From the NCBI RefSeq assembly GCF_014279795.1, contig NZ_CP047945.1, positions 1,694,572 to 1,758,571 of the forward strand: a stretch of DNA of 64,000 bases, given 5' to 3'. The translations under genes were made by a program, and so were the position numbers. Below the pieces are notes generated by a model that was not told the origin of the DNA, did no database searches, and worked only from the letters and a program-made list of their open reading frames with translations. Source of the DNA: Synechococcus sp. PROS-7-1. GTDB taxonomy: Bacteria; Cyanobacteriota; Cyanobacteriia; PCC-6307; Cyanobiaceae. Shown here one piece after another: positions 18,935 through 29,766 of this stretch (within the stretch, counting starts at the first letter, position 1; the number at the start of each line of letters is the position of its first letter).

Positions 18935-20104
18935 ATGCCGGCCGCGTTTCCAGTTACCGCCGCCACACCCGCCGGAGCGGAAGCCCTGGATCGCTTGCGC
19001 CACTGGCCCGGAGAGCATCGTGTTGCCGTGGGGCTTTCCGGTGGTGTGGACAGCTCTCTCACCGCAGCCTTACTGGTTGAGGCCGGCTGGAAGGTGGAAG
19101 GCCTCACCCTTTGGTTGATGAGCGGGAAGGGAGCCTGCTGCGCAGAGGGACTGGTGGACGCCGCTGGGATCTGCGAGCAACTCGAGATTCCTCATCACGT
19201 TGTGGATTCACGCGACACCTTCCAGCGCGAGATCGTGAATGGCCTGATTGAGGGCTACCAGGCCGGCATCACACCCTTGCCCTGTTCGCGTTGCAACCGG
19301 GCCGTGAAGTTCTCGCCCATGCTGCAGTGGGCCCAGGAAGAACGCGGTCTCGCCCGGATTGCCACCGGCCATTACGCCCGACTCCGTTTTGACGAGACCA
19401 CGGGCCGATGGCGCCTGTTGCGCGGCCTTGATGCGCGCAAAGACCAGAGCTACTTCCTCTACGACCTCACCCAGGAGGTGCTCGCCCGCGTGGTGTTCCC
19501 CCTTGGAGAACTCACCAAGCCCGACACCCGATTGGAGGCCGCTCGCCATGGACTGCGCACGGCGGCCAAACCGGAAAGCCAAGACCTCTGCCTCGCCGAT
19601 CACCATGGATCCATGCGCGCCTTTCTGGATGCTTACCTGCCTCCGCGGGAAGGGGAAATCGTTCTTCAAGATGGAACGGTCGTGGGAGAACACGACGGCA
19701 TCGAGCACTTCACCATCGGGCAGCGCAAGGGACTGGGCGTCGCCTGGAGCGAGCCCCTGCACGTGGTGCGCCTGGATGCCGCGATGAACCGGGTCGTCGT
19801 CGCCACGCGCGATCAGGCGGGTCGCAGCCATTGCGTTGTGGGCGCCATCAACTGGGTCTCAATCGCTCCACCGCCACCAGGGCAGCGTCAAAAGGTGCAC
19901 GTGCAGGTGCGCTACCGCAGCGCTCCTGTTCCCGCCCAACTCACCACCATGGACGCGGAGGCAGCGGATGCTGCGGCCGACCGCCCCCACCGCTGCACAC
20001 TTGACTTTGACGAACCCCAGTTTTCGATCACGCCTGGCCAGGCGGCGGTGTTTTACGACGGTGACGCGGTTCTGGGGGGAGGACTGATCCAGACCTCAGC
20101 CTGA
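18935..20104 (+). CDS. mnmA: tRNA-specific 2-thiouridylase MnmA
   Basis: 389 residues. The PP-loop is [16 protein letters not shown]; the catalytic cysteines are in [13 protein letters not shown] and [22 protein letters not shown] begins the C-terminal beta domain. It makes the 2-thio group of wobble uridine 34 in tRNAs for Lys, Glu and Gln. Its last 77 bases overlap the 3' end of the convergent lnt gene. Confidence 0.95.
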   Translation: MPAAFPVTAATPAGAEALDRLRHWPGEHRVAVGLSGGVDSSLTAALLVEAGWKVEGLTLWLMSGKGACCAEGLVDAAGICEQLEIPHHVVDSRDTFQREIVNGLIEGYQAGITPLPCSRCNRAVKFSPMLQWAQEERGLARIATGHYARLRFDETTGRWRLLRGLDARKDQSYFLYDLTQEVLARVVFPLGELTKPDTRLEAARHGLRTAAKPESQDLCLADHHGSMRAFLDAYLPPREGEIVLQDGTVVGEHDGIEHFTIGQRKGLGVAWSEPLHVVRLDAAMNRVVVATRDQAGRSHCVVGAINWVSIAPPPPGQRQKVHVQVRYRSAPVPAQLTTMDAEAADAAADRPHRCTLDFDEPQFSITPGQAAVFYDGDAVLGGGLIQTSA

Positions 20105-21539
20105 GCAGCGTCGCGGCAGCGATCAACAAAAGACCCACCAGGGGCCACTCGCGCAGTCGTGCATAAGGGGTCACAACGGAGCTGGGCTGCACCTGCACGG
20201 TGAGCACGCCAGGGCGCATCGCTGTCAATCGAGACGTGACCTCTCCCTGGGCATTGATCGCAGCCGTGGGGCCCGTATTGGCTGCCGACACCAACGGTCG
20301 GGCCGTCTCCACACTGCGTAATTGCGCCAGAGCCAGAAACTGGTGCTGCAACAGCAAGGGATAAGGATCCAGATTGGCCGCGGTGAGAATCCATTGCCCC
20401 CCTCTTGCCGCCGCCTGGGCGAGGGCCGTGCCGTTGGAGATCTCGTAACAGATCGCGACCTGAACAGGAGGGCCTCCCCAGCGCCAGAGCCTGGACGCCT
20501 CCCCCGGTTCGAGACCACCCACTGCGGAAAGCCCCGCAAGGCCTGGCAAGGCCGGAGTCCATTCCCCCAGGGGGACCAGACGATGCTTGTCGATCACAGC
20601 GGCAGGAGTTGCATCATCCCCTTGCAGCAACAACAGAGCACTGCGCTGGCGGCCCGCAACCCAGCGAAAGCCACCGCTGATCAGAGGGACAGGCTCCACC
20701 AGCAGGTTCTCCCGATCCAGCGACAACGTTCCCTCCGGGGCGATCAGCAGATCAGCCCCATCAGCTTCAGCGCTGGTCAGTGCCGCGCGCAGCAGTCGGG
20801 GGAACTGACTCTGACGCTCAGCACTGAATTTCTCTCTGGTGGGAATCGCGGGCTGCCAGAGAGCCAGGTTCAGGGGTTGACTGAAGACATCGGGACGATC
20901 GATCCCGACCAGTGCCGCAACACCGAGAGCGTGTAGGAGCGCCAAGCCAAGCACTCCGATCCCCAGCAGCCGACAACGCTTGCGGTCGCGATCAGCGCTG
21001 GCCAGCAGCGTGCACAAGCACCAGCCCAAAAACACTTGCAAAGCCGCCAGACCTCCGGCGCCAAACCAGCGCGCCAATCCACCCAGGGCCGGGTCGGCGG
21101 GCAACACGCTCCCTCCCACACCGATCCAGAACAGTGGGCTTCGAGACAGCAGGGTTTCTCCAAGGCCCCAGACCAGGGACGCAACAAGCGCCTGCAACGC
21201 ACCACCCCGCCCTGGCAGCAGCCGAACCAACCCACTCCAGCCGCTCAACAACAACGCCGCGGCCAGCACACAGCCCAGCCAAACAGCAGCAGCCAGGGGA
21301 AGACTGAGCAGCTCTGGCACCCCTAACCAGGTGAGTGGGTGCAGGGCAAGAAGCCAGCGATGGCTAATCGCCACAGCGAGCCCCCCCCAGAGGGCTGCGG
21401 CCACAGGGTTCAACGCCACAGACCACAGCAAGGCCAGCGCAGGCAACATCCACCAAAGCCCCGACAGGCTCAAACCGGTGCCCGCAAGCAAACCTCCCAG
21501 AAGAGCCCGGAGCAGGATCTGGGATCGGTCATTGCCCAT
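20028..21539 (-). CDS. lnt: Apolipoprotein N-acyltransferase
   Basis: 503 residues. Several N-terminal membrane helices precede a periplasmic carbon-nitrogen hydrolase domain with the catalytic Glu in [12 protein letters not shown], Lys in [11 protein letters not shown] and Cys in [14 protein letters not shown] last membrane helix ([20 protein letters not shown]) follows. Lnt adds the third acyl chain to lipoproteins. The final 26 codons overlap mnmA on the other strand. Confidence 0.9.
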   Translation of the reverse strand: MGNDRSQILLRALLGGLLAGTGLSLSGLWWMLPALALLWSVALNPVAAALWGGLAVAISHRWLLALHPLTWLGVPELLSLPLAAAVWLGCVLAAALLLSGWSGLVRLLPGRGGALQALVASLVWGLGETLLSRSPLFWIGVGGSVLPADPALGGLARWFGAGGLAALQVFLGWCLCTLLASADRDRKRCRLLGIGVLGLALLHALGVAALVGIDRPDVFSQPLNLALWQPAIPTREKFSAERQSQFPRLLRAALTSAEADGADLLIAPEGTLSLDRENLLVEPVPLISGGFRWVAGRQRSALLLLQGDDATPAAVIDKHRLVPLGEWTPALPGLAGLSAVGGLEPGEASRLWRWGGPPVQVAICYEISNGTALAQAAARGGQWILTAANLDPYPLLLQHQFLALAQLRSVETARPLVSAANTGPTAAINAQGEVTSRLTAMRPGVLTVQVQPSSVVTPYARLREWPLVGLLLIAAATLLRLRSGSVLPPEPRHRRKTPPPGQA

Positions 21540-21592
21540 GGTGCCCCCCAGACGTTGACGTCATCCTGAAGTCACAACGCTCGACATCCGCG

Positions 21593-21922
21593 ATGGAGAA
21601 CGCCAACCCTCTCCAACAGATACTGCTCCGAGGTCTTGGCACCACCACCCTGGTGGCCGACCGCCTGCGTGGCGTCACCCAGGAGTGGGTGAGTAGTGGA
21701 CGTCTCGACGCCAGCCAAGCCTCGGCTCTGGTAGACGACGTCCTGAAAGCCCTGCGGGGGGAAACCCCTGAACTCGAGCAGCAGATGGGGCGCAATCTGG
21801 AGCGCAACCGCGACAATCTTCTGCAGGATCTGGGCCTTCCCAGCCAGAAGGAAGTTGATGAGCTGCGCGGCCGCATCGACCGACTGGAGCAACAACTCCG
21901 CCAGCGCGAACGCCAGGACTGA
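21593..21922 (+). CDS. Phasin-like small coiled-coil protein
   Basis: 109 residues, amphipathic helices throughout. The N-terminal half (ILLRGLGTTTLVADRLRGVT, DVLKALRGETPELE) and the C-terminal coiled coil (VDELRGRIDRLEQQLRQR) resemble cyanobacterial phasin-family or PHA-granule-like proteins. No PHA synthase is in the window, so the role is unknown. It is divergent from lnt with 53 bases between starts and is followed after 35 bases by the FKBP gene. Confidence 0.65.
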   Translation: MENANPLQQILLRGLGTTTLVADRLRGVTQEWVSSGRLDASQASALVDDVLKALRGETPELEQQMGRNLERNRDNLLQDLGLPSQKEVDELRGRIDRLEQQLRQRERQD

Positions 21923-21957
21923 ACCTGCCAGACTCATCCGGAACAAAGGGAGCTCCA

Positions 21958-22563
21958 GTGCGCGACATTCTGATCAGTTCTGCCGTGTGTGTGGCGTGCC
22001 TGATGGTGGCGCTGGTGAGTCAGATCGTGGCACCGTCCACTGTGATTGCAGCATCACCCTCCACCACCATTCAGGCCGCCGCCGCTCAGACGGCTGACGT
22101 GCAGGCCTCCTCGGCGATGGAACTGGACCCCGACGAGACCAACCCAACCCTCTTTGCTATGGCACCCGACACCAATCAGGCTGATGCGTCCGCTCTCGGA
22201 GGTGCAATGAGTGCCGAAAAGCCTGAAATCACAGCCAGCGGTCTGCGGATCACCGATCTCGTGGTGGGGACCGGCGCCGAAGCCTCCTCCGGCCAAACCG
22301 TGGTGGTGCATTACCGCGGCACCCTCGAGGACGGCCGTCAGTTCGACGCCAGCTACGACCGCGGGACCCCGTTCAGCTTCCCCCTCGGTGCTGGCCGGGT
22401 GATCAAGGGTTGGGACGAAGGTGTTCAAGGAATGAAAGTGGGCGGCAAGCGCAAGCTGGTGATTCCTCCCGATCTGGGATACGGAACCCGTGGAGCCGGT
22501 GGTGTCATTCCCCCCAACGCCACCCTGATCTTTGAAGTGGAGTTGCTTGAAGTGAAAGGTTGA
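21958..22563 (+). CDS. FKBP-type peptidyl-prolyl isomerase, exported
   Basis: 201 residues from the GTG at 21958, which has GGGAG seven bases upstream. The N terminus is a signal or anchor segment ([20 protein letters not shown]). The C-terminal FKBP domain (about residues 95-200) shows [40 protein letters not shown] and [10 protein letters not shown]. It likely catalyses proline isomerisation in the periplasm or thylakoid lumen. Confidence 0.92.
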   Translation: MRDILISSAVCVACLMVALVSQIVAPSTVIAASPSTTIQAAAAQTADVQASSAMELDPDETNPTLFAMAPDTNQADASALGGAMSAEKPEITASGLRITDLVVGTGAEASSGQTVVVHYRGTLEDGRQFDASYDRGTPFSFPLGAGRVIKGWDEGVQGMKVGGKRKLVIPPDLGYGTRGAGGVIPPNATLIFEVELLEVKG

Positions 22564-22633
22564 GCCCGCTGCGAGGGCAACAGCTGAAGGTCACGCACTG
22601 TCGTTAGGATCCCGCTGCTCGGTTGCCCTCCCC

Positions 22634-23233
<600 letters not shown>

Positions 23234-23254
23234 TCAGACGCTGATCCAGCATCA

Positions 23255-23279
23255 AGCCCCCGCTCAGCGGGGGCTTTTT
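23255..23279 (+). terminator. Terminator of sodB
   Basis: AGCCCCCGC (23255-23263), a TCA loop, GCGGGGGCT (23267-23275) and a T run. The stem is also flanked by A on the left and can serve transcription of trpC only weakly, since trpC ends to its right. Confidence 0.85.
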
Positions 23280-23303
23280 AATGCAGCGATCAAAGGGAGG
23301 CCA

Positions 23304-24188
23304 TCAGCCTGCGATCAAATCGCGCAGACCCTGCTCCACGTTCTCTTGGCGCATCAGTGCTTCCCCGACGAGCACCGCACCCGCACCGCTGCGTTGAACG
23401 CGATTCAAATCGGAGCGAGTGAACAGACCCGACTCACTGACCAGAAGGGCATCTTGCGCGCGCAGGCGGTCACCAAACCGTTCCGAAAGTGACTCCGTTG
23501 TGGCCAGATCCGTCTCAAAGCTGGTGAGGTCGCGATTGTTAATGCCAATGAGAGGGAAGCCTCCAAGGGTGAGGATGCGCTCCATCTCCTCGGCATCGTG
23601 CACTTCCACCAGAACAGTGAGACCAAGGGTGGCCGCCACCTTCTGCAGATAGGCGAGATCCTGATCTGAAAGGATGGCTGCGATCAGCAGAGCTGCATCC
23701 GCACCAGCAGCGCGCGCCTGATACAGCTGATGCGGACTAAGAATGAAGTCCTTGCACAACAACGGCAGTTCCACGGCTTCACGCACAGCCACCAGCACAT
23801 CGAAACCGCCCTGAAAAAAGGTTCGATCCGTGAGCACCGACAGGCAACTGGCCCCTCCAGCGGCATAGGCCTTGGCAATGGCGACGGGATCGAAATCCTC
23901 ACGAATGACGCCTTTGCTGGGACTGGCCTTCTTGACTTCAGCAATGACGGCAGGAGCGCAAGGGGCTTGACGCAAAGCTCCCAGGAAATCCAGCGGTGGA
24001 GGCAGTTCTGCAACCCGTGCCTTCAGCTGCACAAGGGGCATGCGCTGACGGGACGTCTCAATCTCACGGTCCTTCTCCCAGACAATCTTCTCGAGAATGT
24101 TGCGAGGCTCACCGTCCTGGTGGGGGATGGCGTACTCGAGGTGGGCCACCTGAACCTTCGGGTTGGGCGGTCGACGACGGATCTCCAT
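23304..24188 (-). CDS. trpC: Indole-3-glycerol phosphate synthase
   Basis: 294 residues from the ATG at 24188 ([20 protein letters not shown]); the upstream open frame is shadow of lpd. TIM-barrel signatures are [65 protein letters not shown] and [12 protein letters not shown]. It acts in tryptophan synthesis. It lies 22 bases downstream of lpd on the same strand. Confidence 0.95.
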   Translation of the reverse strand: MEIRRRPPNPKVQVAHLEYAIPHQDGEPRNILEKIVWEKDREIETSRQRMPLVQLKARVAELPPPLDFLGALRQAPCAPAVIAEVKKASPSKGVIREDFDPVAIAKAYAAGGASCLSVLTDRTFFQGGFDVLVAVREAVELPLLCKDFILSPHQLYQARAAGADAALLIAAILSDQDLAYLQKVAATLGLTVLVEVHDAEEMERILTLGGFPLIGINNRDLTSFETDLATTESLSERFGDRLRAQDALLVSESGLFTRSDLNRVQRSGAGAVLVGEALMRQENVEQGLRDLIAG

Positions 24189-24210
24189 GGCAGATACGGG
24201 AAGAAAGGAA

Positions 24211-25659
24211 TCAGGCAGGTGTGAGAAGGGAGGCTGCCGCCTGCTTGTAAGCCACCTCCACCACTTCACTGAGGGTTGGATGGGTATGAACTTCAGTGGA
24301 GAGCTGACGCACGCTTTGTCGACGGGCCACAGCATTCGCCACCTCCTGAATCAGATCGGCGGCATGCAATCCATAGATGTGGGCTCCCAACACCTCTCCA
24401 GAGGCCTTGTTGAACAGAAGCTTCATCAGACCATCGCTGTCCAATTCAGCGAGCGCCTTGGAATTGGCCTTGAAGTAACTGCGCACCACGCCCAGCTCAA
24501 ACCCCTGATCGGCGGCCAACTGCTTGGCATCAGCCTCACTGAGCCCCACTGAACTGATCTCCGGATGGGTGAAGGTGGCAGCAGGAATGCTGCGGTAATC
24601 GATCTCGCGGCTGTGGCCAAGGATGTTGTCGATGGCCACCGTCCCCTGCGCAGCAGCCGTGTGCGCCAGCATCAGTTTTCCGGTGACGTCACCGACCGCC
24701 CAGAGATGGGGGACCGGCTGGCCGTTGGCCATCACCTGCATGCTGTCGTTGATCGGCACGAACCCGCGCTGGGTTTCAACGCCGAGCTTGTCCAGGTTGA
24801 GGTTGCGGCTCCTTGGGACCCGACCGGTGGCCACCAGAACAGCATCCACCTCAAGGGTCTCCACAGGCTCGCGGGTCTGCATATCGACCAGTTCAATCTG
24901 AACCGGAGCCCCCGGTTTGATCGATTGGGCCAGAACCCCTGACCGTGCATCAATATCCCGCCCATCAATCAAGTGACGCGCGGCGATTCTGGCGATGTCG
25001 GGGTCAAAGGTCGGCATCACCCGATCCAGAGCCTCAATCATCGTGACCTCGCAGCCGAGCGCCGTATAGACGTCTGCGAATTCCAGACCGATATAACCGC
25101 TGCCGATGATGGCGAGCCAGCGCGGGAGCCACTCCAGGCTGACCGCCTCATCGCTGGTGAACACACTGCGACCATCGGTCTCGATACCAGGCGGTACAAA
25201 GGGATCCGAACCTGTCGCCAGAATCACATCCTTAGCCGTGATCACCCTGTCCACACCACTGATCTCCCTCACGCCCACGGCTTGAGCCGACTCCAGCCGG
25301 CCCTGGCCACGAATGATGGTCACACCAGCCCTCTCCAATGTTTTGGTGAGGTTTCCGCGAATCGTGGCCACGAGTTGATTGGCGTGATCAGCGATTTTCT
25401 GGCGTTCGAAGCGCACTGGGGCGGCATGGATTCCGAAACCGGCAAGATGCTCGGCATCGGCCAGCTCGCGAACACGGCCTGAGGCAGCGAGCAGAGCCTT
25501 GGAGGGAACGCAGCCGCGGTTCACACAAGTCCCGCCCATATCGCGCGACTCGATAATCGCCACCTTCAGGCCATGCTCAGCCGCATGCTTCGCGGCATCG
25601 AAACCGCCATAACCGGCACCGATCACGATCACATCGAAGTCGAAACTGGCGTCGCTCAC
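24211..25659 (-). CDS. lpdA: Dihydrolipoamide dehydrogenase (E3)
   Basis: 482 residues. The FAD site is [20 protein letters not shown], the redox disulfide is [16 protein letters not shown], the NAD site is [17 protein letters not shown], and the C-terminal dimerisation domain carries [17 protein letters not shown]. It reoxidises lipoamide of pyruvate dehydrogenase (and glycine cleavage where present). Its start overlaps the stop of the RNA methylase gene by 4 bases. Confidence 0.94.
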   Translation of the reverse strand: MSDASFDFDVIVIGAGYGGFDAAKHAAEHGLKVAIIESRDMGGTCVNRGCVPSKALLAASGRVRELADAEHLAGFGIHAAPVRFERQKIADHANQLVATIRGNLTKTLERAGVTIIRGQGRLESAQAVGVREISGVDRVITAKDVILATGSDPFVPPGIETDGRSVFTSDEAVSLEWLPRWLAIIGSGYIGLEFADVYTALGCEVTMIEALDRVMPTFDPDIARIAARHLIDGRDIDARSGVLAQSIKPGAPVQIELVDMQTREPVETLEVDAVLVATGRVPRSRNLNLDKLGVETQRGFVPINDSMQVMANGQPVPHLWAVGDVTGKLMLAHTAAAQGTVAIDNILGHSREIDYRSIPAATFTHPEISSVGLSEADAKQLAADQGFELGVVRSYFKANSKALAELDSDGLMKLLFNKASGEVLGAHIYGLHAADLIQEVANAVARRQSVRQLSTEVHTHPTLSEVVEVAYKQAAASLLTPA

Positions 25660-26531
25660 CCGGACTGCTGCATGGGAGCCGTCATTGTCGCCCGTCGGCG
25701 TTCCAAGAGAAGGGGAACAGCCGCTGCTGCCACATTCAATGATTCCACCTTCCGACCGTGAGGGAGGGTCACGCCATGGCTGCAGCAGGCCAGCAGCCTG
25801 GGATGCAAGCCGGCCCCCTCATTACCAAGCACCAGCACGGTGGGGCGACACCAGTCCAACTGCCAATACGGCTGCACCTCGAGACCTGTTCCAGCATCAG
25901 GAACGAGGGTTGCCACCACCTGCAGTCCTCTGGCTCTTGCGTCCTGGAGGACGGTGGCCAGTTGTTCGACCCCCAGGGCGTCCGTAGGTCCGAAACGGCG
26001 GTAGGGCAACGCAAGGATCGCTCCAGCAGCAGACCGCACCACCTTCGAGCCCAGTGGATCAGCCCCAGCCCCCATCCAAACCTGTTCGACATCGGCTGCC
26101 AACGCTGTTCGCAGCAGGGTTCCGACATTGCCGGGATCCTGCAGGCGATCGAGCGCAAGAATGAAGTTCGGATGGGGATCTGGGGAGGGCAAGCGCTCGA
26201 GCGGCCACAGGCAAGCAACCCCATCGGGATGCACGGTGGACAAAGCAGCGCCGAGCGCTTCTGAACTCATCAATTGCAACCGAACCGGCCCAGGCAACGC
26301 GGCAAGCAAAGTTCGGTGGCGCTGAAACCACAGCGGTGTGGCCAGAACATGCAGAGGATCGATCCAAGCTTGGGCATGAACAAGAAGTTCTTGCACTTGG
26401 TGTGTTCCCTCGAGCAGAAGGCACTGCTCGTTCTCCCGGCCGGCTCTGCTTTGCAAAGAGCGAATCCGTTTGATCAGGGGATTGCGCCGACTCGAAATCG
26501 GCTCACCCTCAGCCCCTGAAATCGCCGACAC
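25656..26531 (-). CDS. SpoU/TrmH family RNA 2'-O-methyltransferase
   Basis: 291 residues. SPOUT motif 1 is LALDRLQDPGNVGTLLRTA, motif 2 is VLVLGNEGAGLHP and motif 3 is VESLNVAAAAVPLLLE. The N-terminal substrate-binding part (SSRRNPLIKRIRSLQSRAGR) is that of the RlmB/TsnR-like branch. The precise rRNA or tRNA target cannot be read from sequence. It is coupled to lpd and follows the 82-residue gene by one base. Confidence 0.88.
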   Translation of the reverse strand: MSAISGAEGEPISSRRNPLIKRIRSLQSRAGRENEQCLLLEGTHQVQELLVHAQAWIDPLHVLATPLWFQRHRTLLAALPGPVRLQLMSSEALGAALSTVHPDGVACLWPLERLPSPDPHPNFILALDRLQDPGNVGTLLRTALAADVEQVWMGAGADPLGSKVVRSAAGAILALPYRRFGPTDALGVEQLATVLQDARARGLQVVATLVPDAGTGLEVQPYWQLDWCRPTVLVLGNEGAGLHPRLLACCSHGVTLPHGRKVESLNVAAAAVPLLLERRRATMTAPMQQSG

Positions 26532-26532
26532 G

Positions 26533-26781
26533 TCAGAACGTGGTGTGCTTCCGCACCTTCAGTCCTTCGTGAATGGCCAGATCCGATCCATCGATATCCA
26601 GTCCATTGACTGAAGCGATCTCACCTTTGAGCCCCTCGGCGGCGAGGTTCTCGACCATTTTTTTGATCACCTGATCTTCCACCGCTGATTGATCAACGGA
26701 ATCGGGTGTCAAAAATTCGAGGAATTTGCCGACCTTCGACGCAACCACCTCAGAAGAGTTGGAAATCTTCAGCACGATCAT
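26533..26781 (-). CDS. Small conserved-type cyanobacterial protein (82 aa)
   Basis: 82 residues: MIVLKISNSSEVVASKVGKF at the start, an acidic helical middle, and a C terminus LAIHEGLKVRKHTTF. No known motif. It has the look of a structured soluble protein kept in picocyanobacteria. It starts 36 bases downstream of tRNA-Leu on the same strand and ends one base before the RNA methylase start codon, suggesting co-transcription. Confidence 0.7.
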   Translation of the reverse strand: MIVLKISNSSEVVASKVGKFLEFLTPDSVDQSAVEDQVIKKMVENLAAEGLKGEIASVNGLDIDGSDLAIHEGLKVRKHTTF

Positions 26782-26817
26782 GGTCAGCGATTAGAGGCGC
26801 AAGCTCTAACAACATAG

Positions 26818-26901
26818 TGCGGATGGGGAGACTTGAACTCCCACGACATTGCTGCCACTAGTACCTGAAACTAGCGCGTCTACCAATTCCGCCACATCCG
26901 C
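26818..26901 (-). tRNA. tRNA-Leu (anticodon CAG)
   Basis: Class II tRNA of 84 bases. The acceptor arms GCGGATG and CATCCGC pair. The anticodon stem CTAGT/ACTAG holds a TTCAGGT loop with CAG. A long variable arm and the GTTCAAG T-loop are present. CCA is not encoded. Confidence 0.93.
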
Positions 26902-26987
26902 TGGCGTGTGTCGCGTAGGCGACTTAGCGACCATAGGTCATCGAAGGGCCGACTCCCCAGGTGCTGTCAAGCCAGTTTGAGCGCCGG

Positions 26988-26999
26988 CCGTCTAGACGG
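26988..26999. promoter_or_regulatory. 12-bp perfect palindrome upstream of murA
   Basis: CCGTCTAGACGG reads the same on both strands, 48 bases before the murA start and 86 bases beyond the tRNA-Leu 5' end. It may be an operator for either transcript or chance. Confidence 0.3.
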
Positions 27000-27047
27000 T
27001 CTCAAGCGATCTCGTCAAGATGGGCAGACTTCTGTTGAAAGCGAGGA

Positions 27048-28346
27048 ATGACAACCGCGGCGCCTCCGTCTCAGGACATTCTCAAGCCGCATCTCGCCAT
27101 TGATGGGGGGCACAAGCTTCAGGGAGAGCTAAGGGTCAGCGGAGCCAAGAATTCGGCTCTGGTACTGATGACAGCATCACTTCTGACCTCCGAGCGTCTC
27201 ACGCTCCACAACGTCCCCCCCCTGACCGACATCGATGGGATGGAAAATATTTTGGTGTCGCTTGGGGTGAAGGTTCGTCGCCGCTCAGAAACCGTGGAGT
27301 TGCAGGCGTCGAGTCTCACAAGCGCAGAACCTCCCTACGAACTGGTGAATGGTCTTAGGGCCAGCTTTTTTGCGATCGGATCGATTCTCGCGAGGATGGG
27401 ATACGCCAAAGTGCCCCTTCCTGGTGGATGCCGCATCGGTGCACGACCGGTGGTTGAGCACATCCGGGGATTGAAAGCCTTAGGTGCTTCGGTGACTGTG
27501 GAACACGGTGTCGTGACAGCGGCAGTTCCCGGTGAGAGCAAGCGCCTGAAAGGTGCCTCGATCGTGTTGGACTGCCCGAGCGTGGGCGCCACGGAAACGA
27601 TCCTGATGGCCGCAACCCTGGCAGAAGGAACCAGCGTGATCGAAAACGCTGCGCAGGAGCCCGAGGTTCAGGATCTTGCCAACCTGCTCAATGCCATGGG
27701 GGCACGCATCACCGGAGCTGGTGGTCCCACGATCACGATCCATGGAGTGGACAGCTTGCATGGTTGTGAATATTCCGTGATTCCTGATCGCATCGAGGCT
27801 GGAACCTTTCTGCTCGCAGCAGCAATCACCCGTTCTCCCCTTCGGATTGCACCGGTTATTCCCGACCATCTGAACGCCGTGTTGCAGAAACTGCGCGACT
27901 GTGGCTGTGCGCTCGAGATCGACGGAGATGGCATCACCATCACCCCTGGAGAGATCAAGGGCGTCGACATCACCACCCAGCCATTTCCTGGTTTCCCTAC
28001 CGATCTGCAAGCTCCTTTCATGGCTCTGCTGGCAACAGCCAACGGCACGAGCGTGATTACGGAGAAGATCTACGAGAACAGGATGCAACACGTGGCTGAG
28101 CTGCAGAGGATGGGGGCAGCCATTCGCATTCAGGGGAACACGGCCGTCGTTGAGGGTGTCTCAAACCTGAGTGCTGCCCCGGTGAACGGCACGGATTTAA
28201 GGGCTGCAGCCGCCATGGTTCTTGCCGGCCTCGTCGCCCGAGGCAACAGTCAGGTGTGTGGTCTTAACCATCTCGACCGGGGCTATGCCGGCATTGAAGA
28301 CAAGCTGCGTGCTTGCGGTGCCGTGCTTGAGCGGCACCTCCCCTGA
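27048..28346 (+). CDS. murA: UDP-N-acetylglucosamine 1-carboxyvinyltransferase
   Basis: 432 residues. First committed step of peptidoglycan synthesis, adding enolpyruvate to UDP-GlcNAc. The N-terminal GGHKLQGELRVSGAKNSAL, the catalytic-cysteine loop LPGGCRIGARPVVEHI and the C-terminal LDRGYAGIEDKLRACGA are diagnostic. The cysteine is present, so fosfomycin-type reactivity is expected. A SD-like GAGG precedes the ATG. Confidence 0.95.
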   Translation: MTTAAPPSQDILKPHLAIDGGHKLQGELRVSGAKNSALVLMTASLLTSERLTLHNVPPLTDIDGMENILVSLGVKVRRRSETVELQASSLTSAEPPYELVNGLRASFFAIGSILARMGYAKVPLPGGCRIGARPVVEHIRGLKALGASVTVEHGVVTAAVPGESKRLKGASIVLDCPSVGATETILMAATLAEGTSVIENAAQEPEVQDLANLLNAMGARITGAGGPTITIHGVDSLHGCEYSVIPDRIEAGTFLLAAAITRSPLRIAPVIPDHLNAVLQKLRDCGCALEIDGDGITITPGEIKGVDITTQPFPGFPTDLQAPFMALLATANGTSVITEKIYENRMQHVAELQRMGAAIRIQGNTAVVEGVSNLSAAPVNGTDLRAAAAMVLAGLVARGNSQVCGLNHLDRGYAGIEDKLRACGAVLERHLP

Positions 28347-28383
28347 TCAGGGGCTCGGGTTGGTCGCTTAATGTCGAGAGCGG

Positions 28384-28465
28384 GGGAGCGTGCCGGAATT
28401 GGTAGACGGACTCGACTCAAAATCGAGCGCCTTCGGGCATGTGGGTTCAAGTCCCACCGCTCCTA
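28384..28465 (+). tRNA. tRNA-Leu (anticodon CAA)
   Basis: Class II tRNA of 82 bases. Acceptor GGGAGCG pairs with CGCTCCT. The anticodon stem CTCGA/TCGAG encloses CTCAAAA with CAA. The variable arm GCGCCTTCGGGCAT and GTTCAAG T-loop follow. CCA is not encoded. It lies 37 bases after murA. Confidence 0.93.
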
Positions 28466-28545
28466 CTTCACCTCCAGCGGATCGCATCGAACACTGAGAG
28501 ACTGAATTTTCAATCTCCCCTACGGAGTACCGATCGCACAGCGTC

Positions 28546-29766
28546 ATGGTGGAGCCCAAAGCTGATTCGATGTCCTCAGCGGTGATGGGCACCTACAACC
28601 GCTTCCCTCTGTCCCTTGTGAAGGGTCGTGGGTGCTGGGTGTGGGACGACCAGAACCGACGACACCTCGATGCCGTCGCTGGGATCGCCACCTGCACACT
28701 CGGCCACAGCGATCGAATCCTTCGGCGTGCCCTCTCCCGCCAGCTGAAGACGCTTCAGCACGTCTCCAACCTTTACAAAATTCCTGAACAGGAACAACTG
28801 GCGCAGTGGCTGGTGGCCAACAGCTGCGCAGACAGCGTGTTCTTCTGCAATTCAGGAGCGGAGGCCAACGAAGCCGCCATCAAGCTGGCGCGAAAGCATG
28901 GCCACAAGCGCCGCGGGATCGAACGGCCGGTGATCATCACAGCCGCTGCCAGTTTTCATGGCCGAACGTTGGCAGCGGTGAGTGCCACCGGTCAACCCCG
29001 TTACCACCAGGGATTCGAGCCCATGGTGGAAGGATTCGAATTCTTCCCTTACAACGATGGCGATGCTTTCGAGCAGCTGCTAATGCAGCTGGAAGAGAAC
29101 GGCCCCAAGGTGGCTGCTGTTCTGATCGAACCACTCCAGGGCGAAGGCGGTGTGAATCCTGGCGATCCCGCTGTGATGCAGCGCATCCGCAGGCTTTGCA
29201 GCGAGCGCGACATTCTGCTGATCTTTGATGAAGTGCAAGTGGGGATGGGCCGCACGGGCACACTCTGGGGATATCAACAACTCGGCGTCACACCGGATGC
29301 CCTCACCCTGGCCAAAGGCCTTGGAGGAGGGCACGTGATCGGAGCCCTGCTGGTGAGTCAGCACGCTGACGTGTTCGAACCCGGTGATCACGCCAGCACC
29401 TTCGGCGGCAATCCCTTCGCTTGCCGTGCGGGTCTCACCGTGGCCAGCGAACTTCTGCGACGCGATCTGCTGAAGAACGTGCAGGCGCGGGGAGCGCAAC
29501 TGAATCAAGGACTGAACAACCTGGTGGAGCGTTATCCCGACCACCTAGCGGGGAGTCGCGGCTGGGGACTGCTGCAGGGTCTTGTTCTCCGGGACAGCTG
29601 CGAATTTTCAGCCGCCGATGTGGTGAAGGCCGCCCTTGAAGAGCAGCTGCTGCTGGTGCCTGCCGGTGCTGCGGTGGTGCGCATGGTGCCTCCCCTAGTG
29701 ATCGGGCCCAGGGAAATCCAGACCTTGCTCACCCGACTGGATCGGGCGCTCCAGCAGCTGATGTGA
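28546..29766 (+). CDS. argD: Acetylornithine aminotransferase
   Basis: 406 residues, a class III PLP aminotransferase. The N-terminal MGTYNRFPLSLVKGRGCWVW, the GAEANEAAIKLAR helix, the IFDEVQVGMGRTGTLWGY strand and the PLP lysine in DALTLAKGLGGGHVIGA are seen. It transaminates N-acetylglutamate semialdehyde in arginine synthesis and possibly the succinyl analogue in lysine synthesis. Its stop overlaps the folC start (GTGA). Confidence 0.92.
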   Translation: MVEPKADSMSSAVMGTYNRFPLSLVKGRGCWVWDDQNRRHLDAVAGIATCTLGHSDRILRRALSRQLKTLQHVSNLYKIPEQEQLAQWLVANSCADSVFFCNSGAEANEAAIKLARKHGHKRRGIERPVIITAAASFHGRTLAAVSATGQPRYHQGFEPMVEGFEFFPYNDGDAFEQLLMQLEENGPKVAAVLIEPLQGEGGVNPGDPAVMQRIRRLCSERDILLIFDEVQVGMGRTGTLWGYQQLGVTPDALTLAKGLGGGHVIGALLVSQHADVFEPGDHASTFGGNPFACRAGLTVASELLRRDLLKNVQARGAQLNQGLNNLVERYPDHLAGSRGWGLLQGLVLRDSCEFSAADVVKAALEEQLLLVPAGAAVVRMVPPLVIGPREIQTLLTRLDRALQQLM

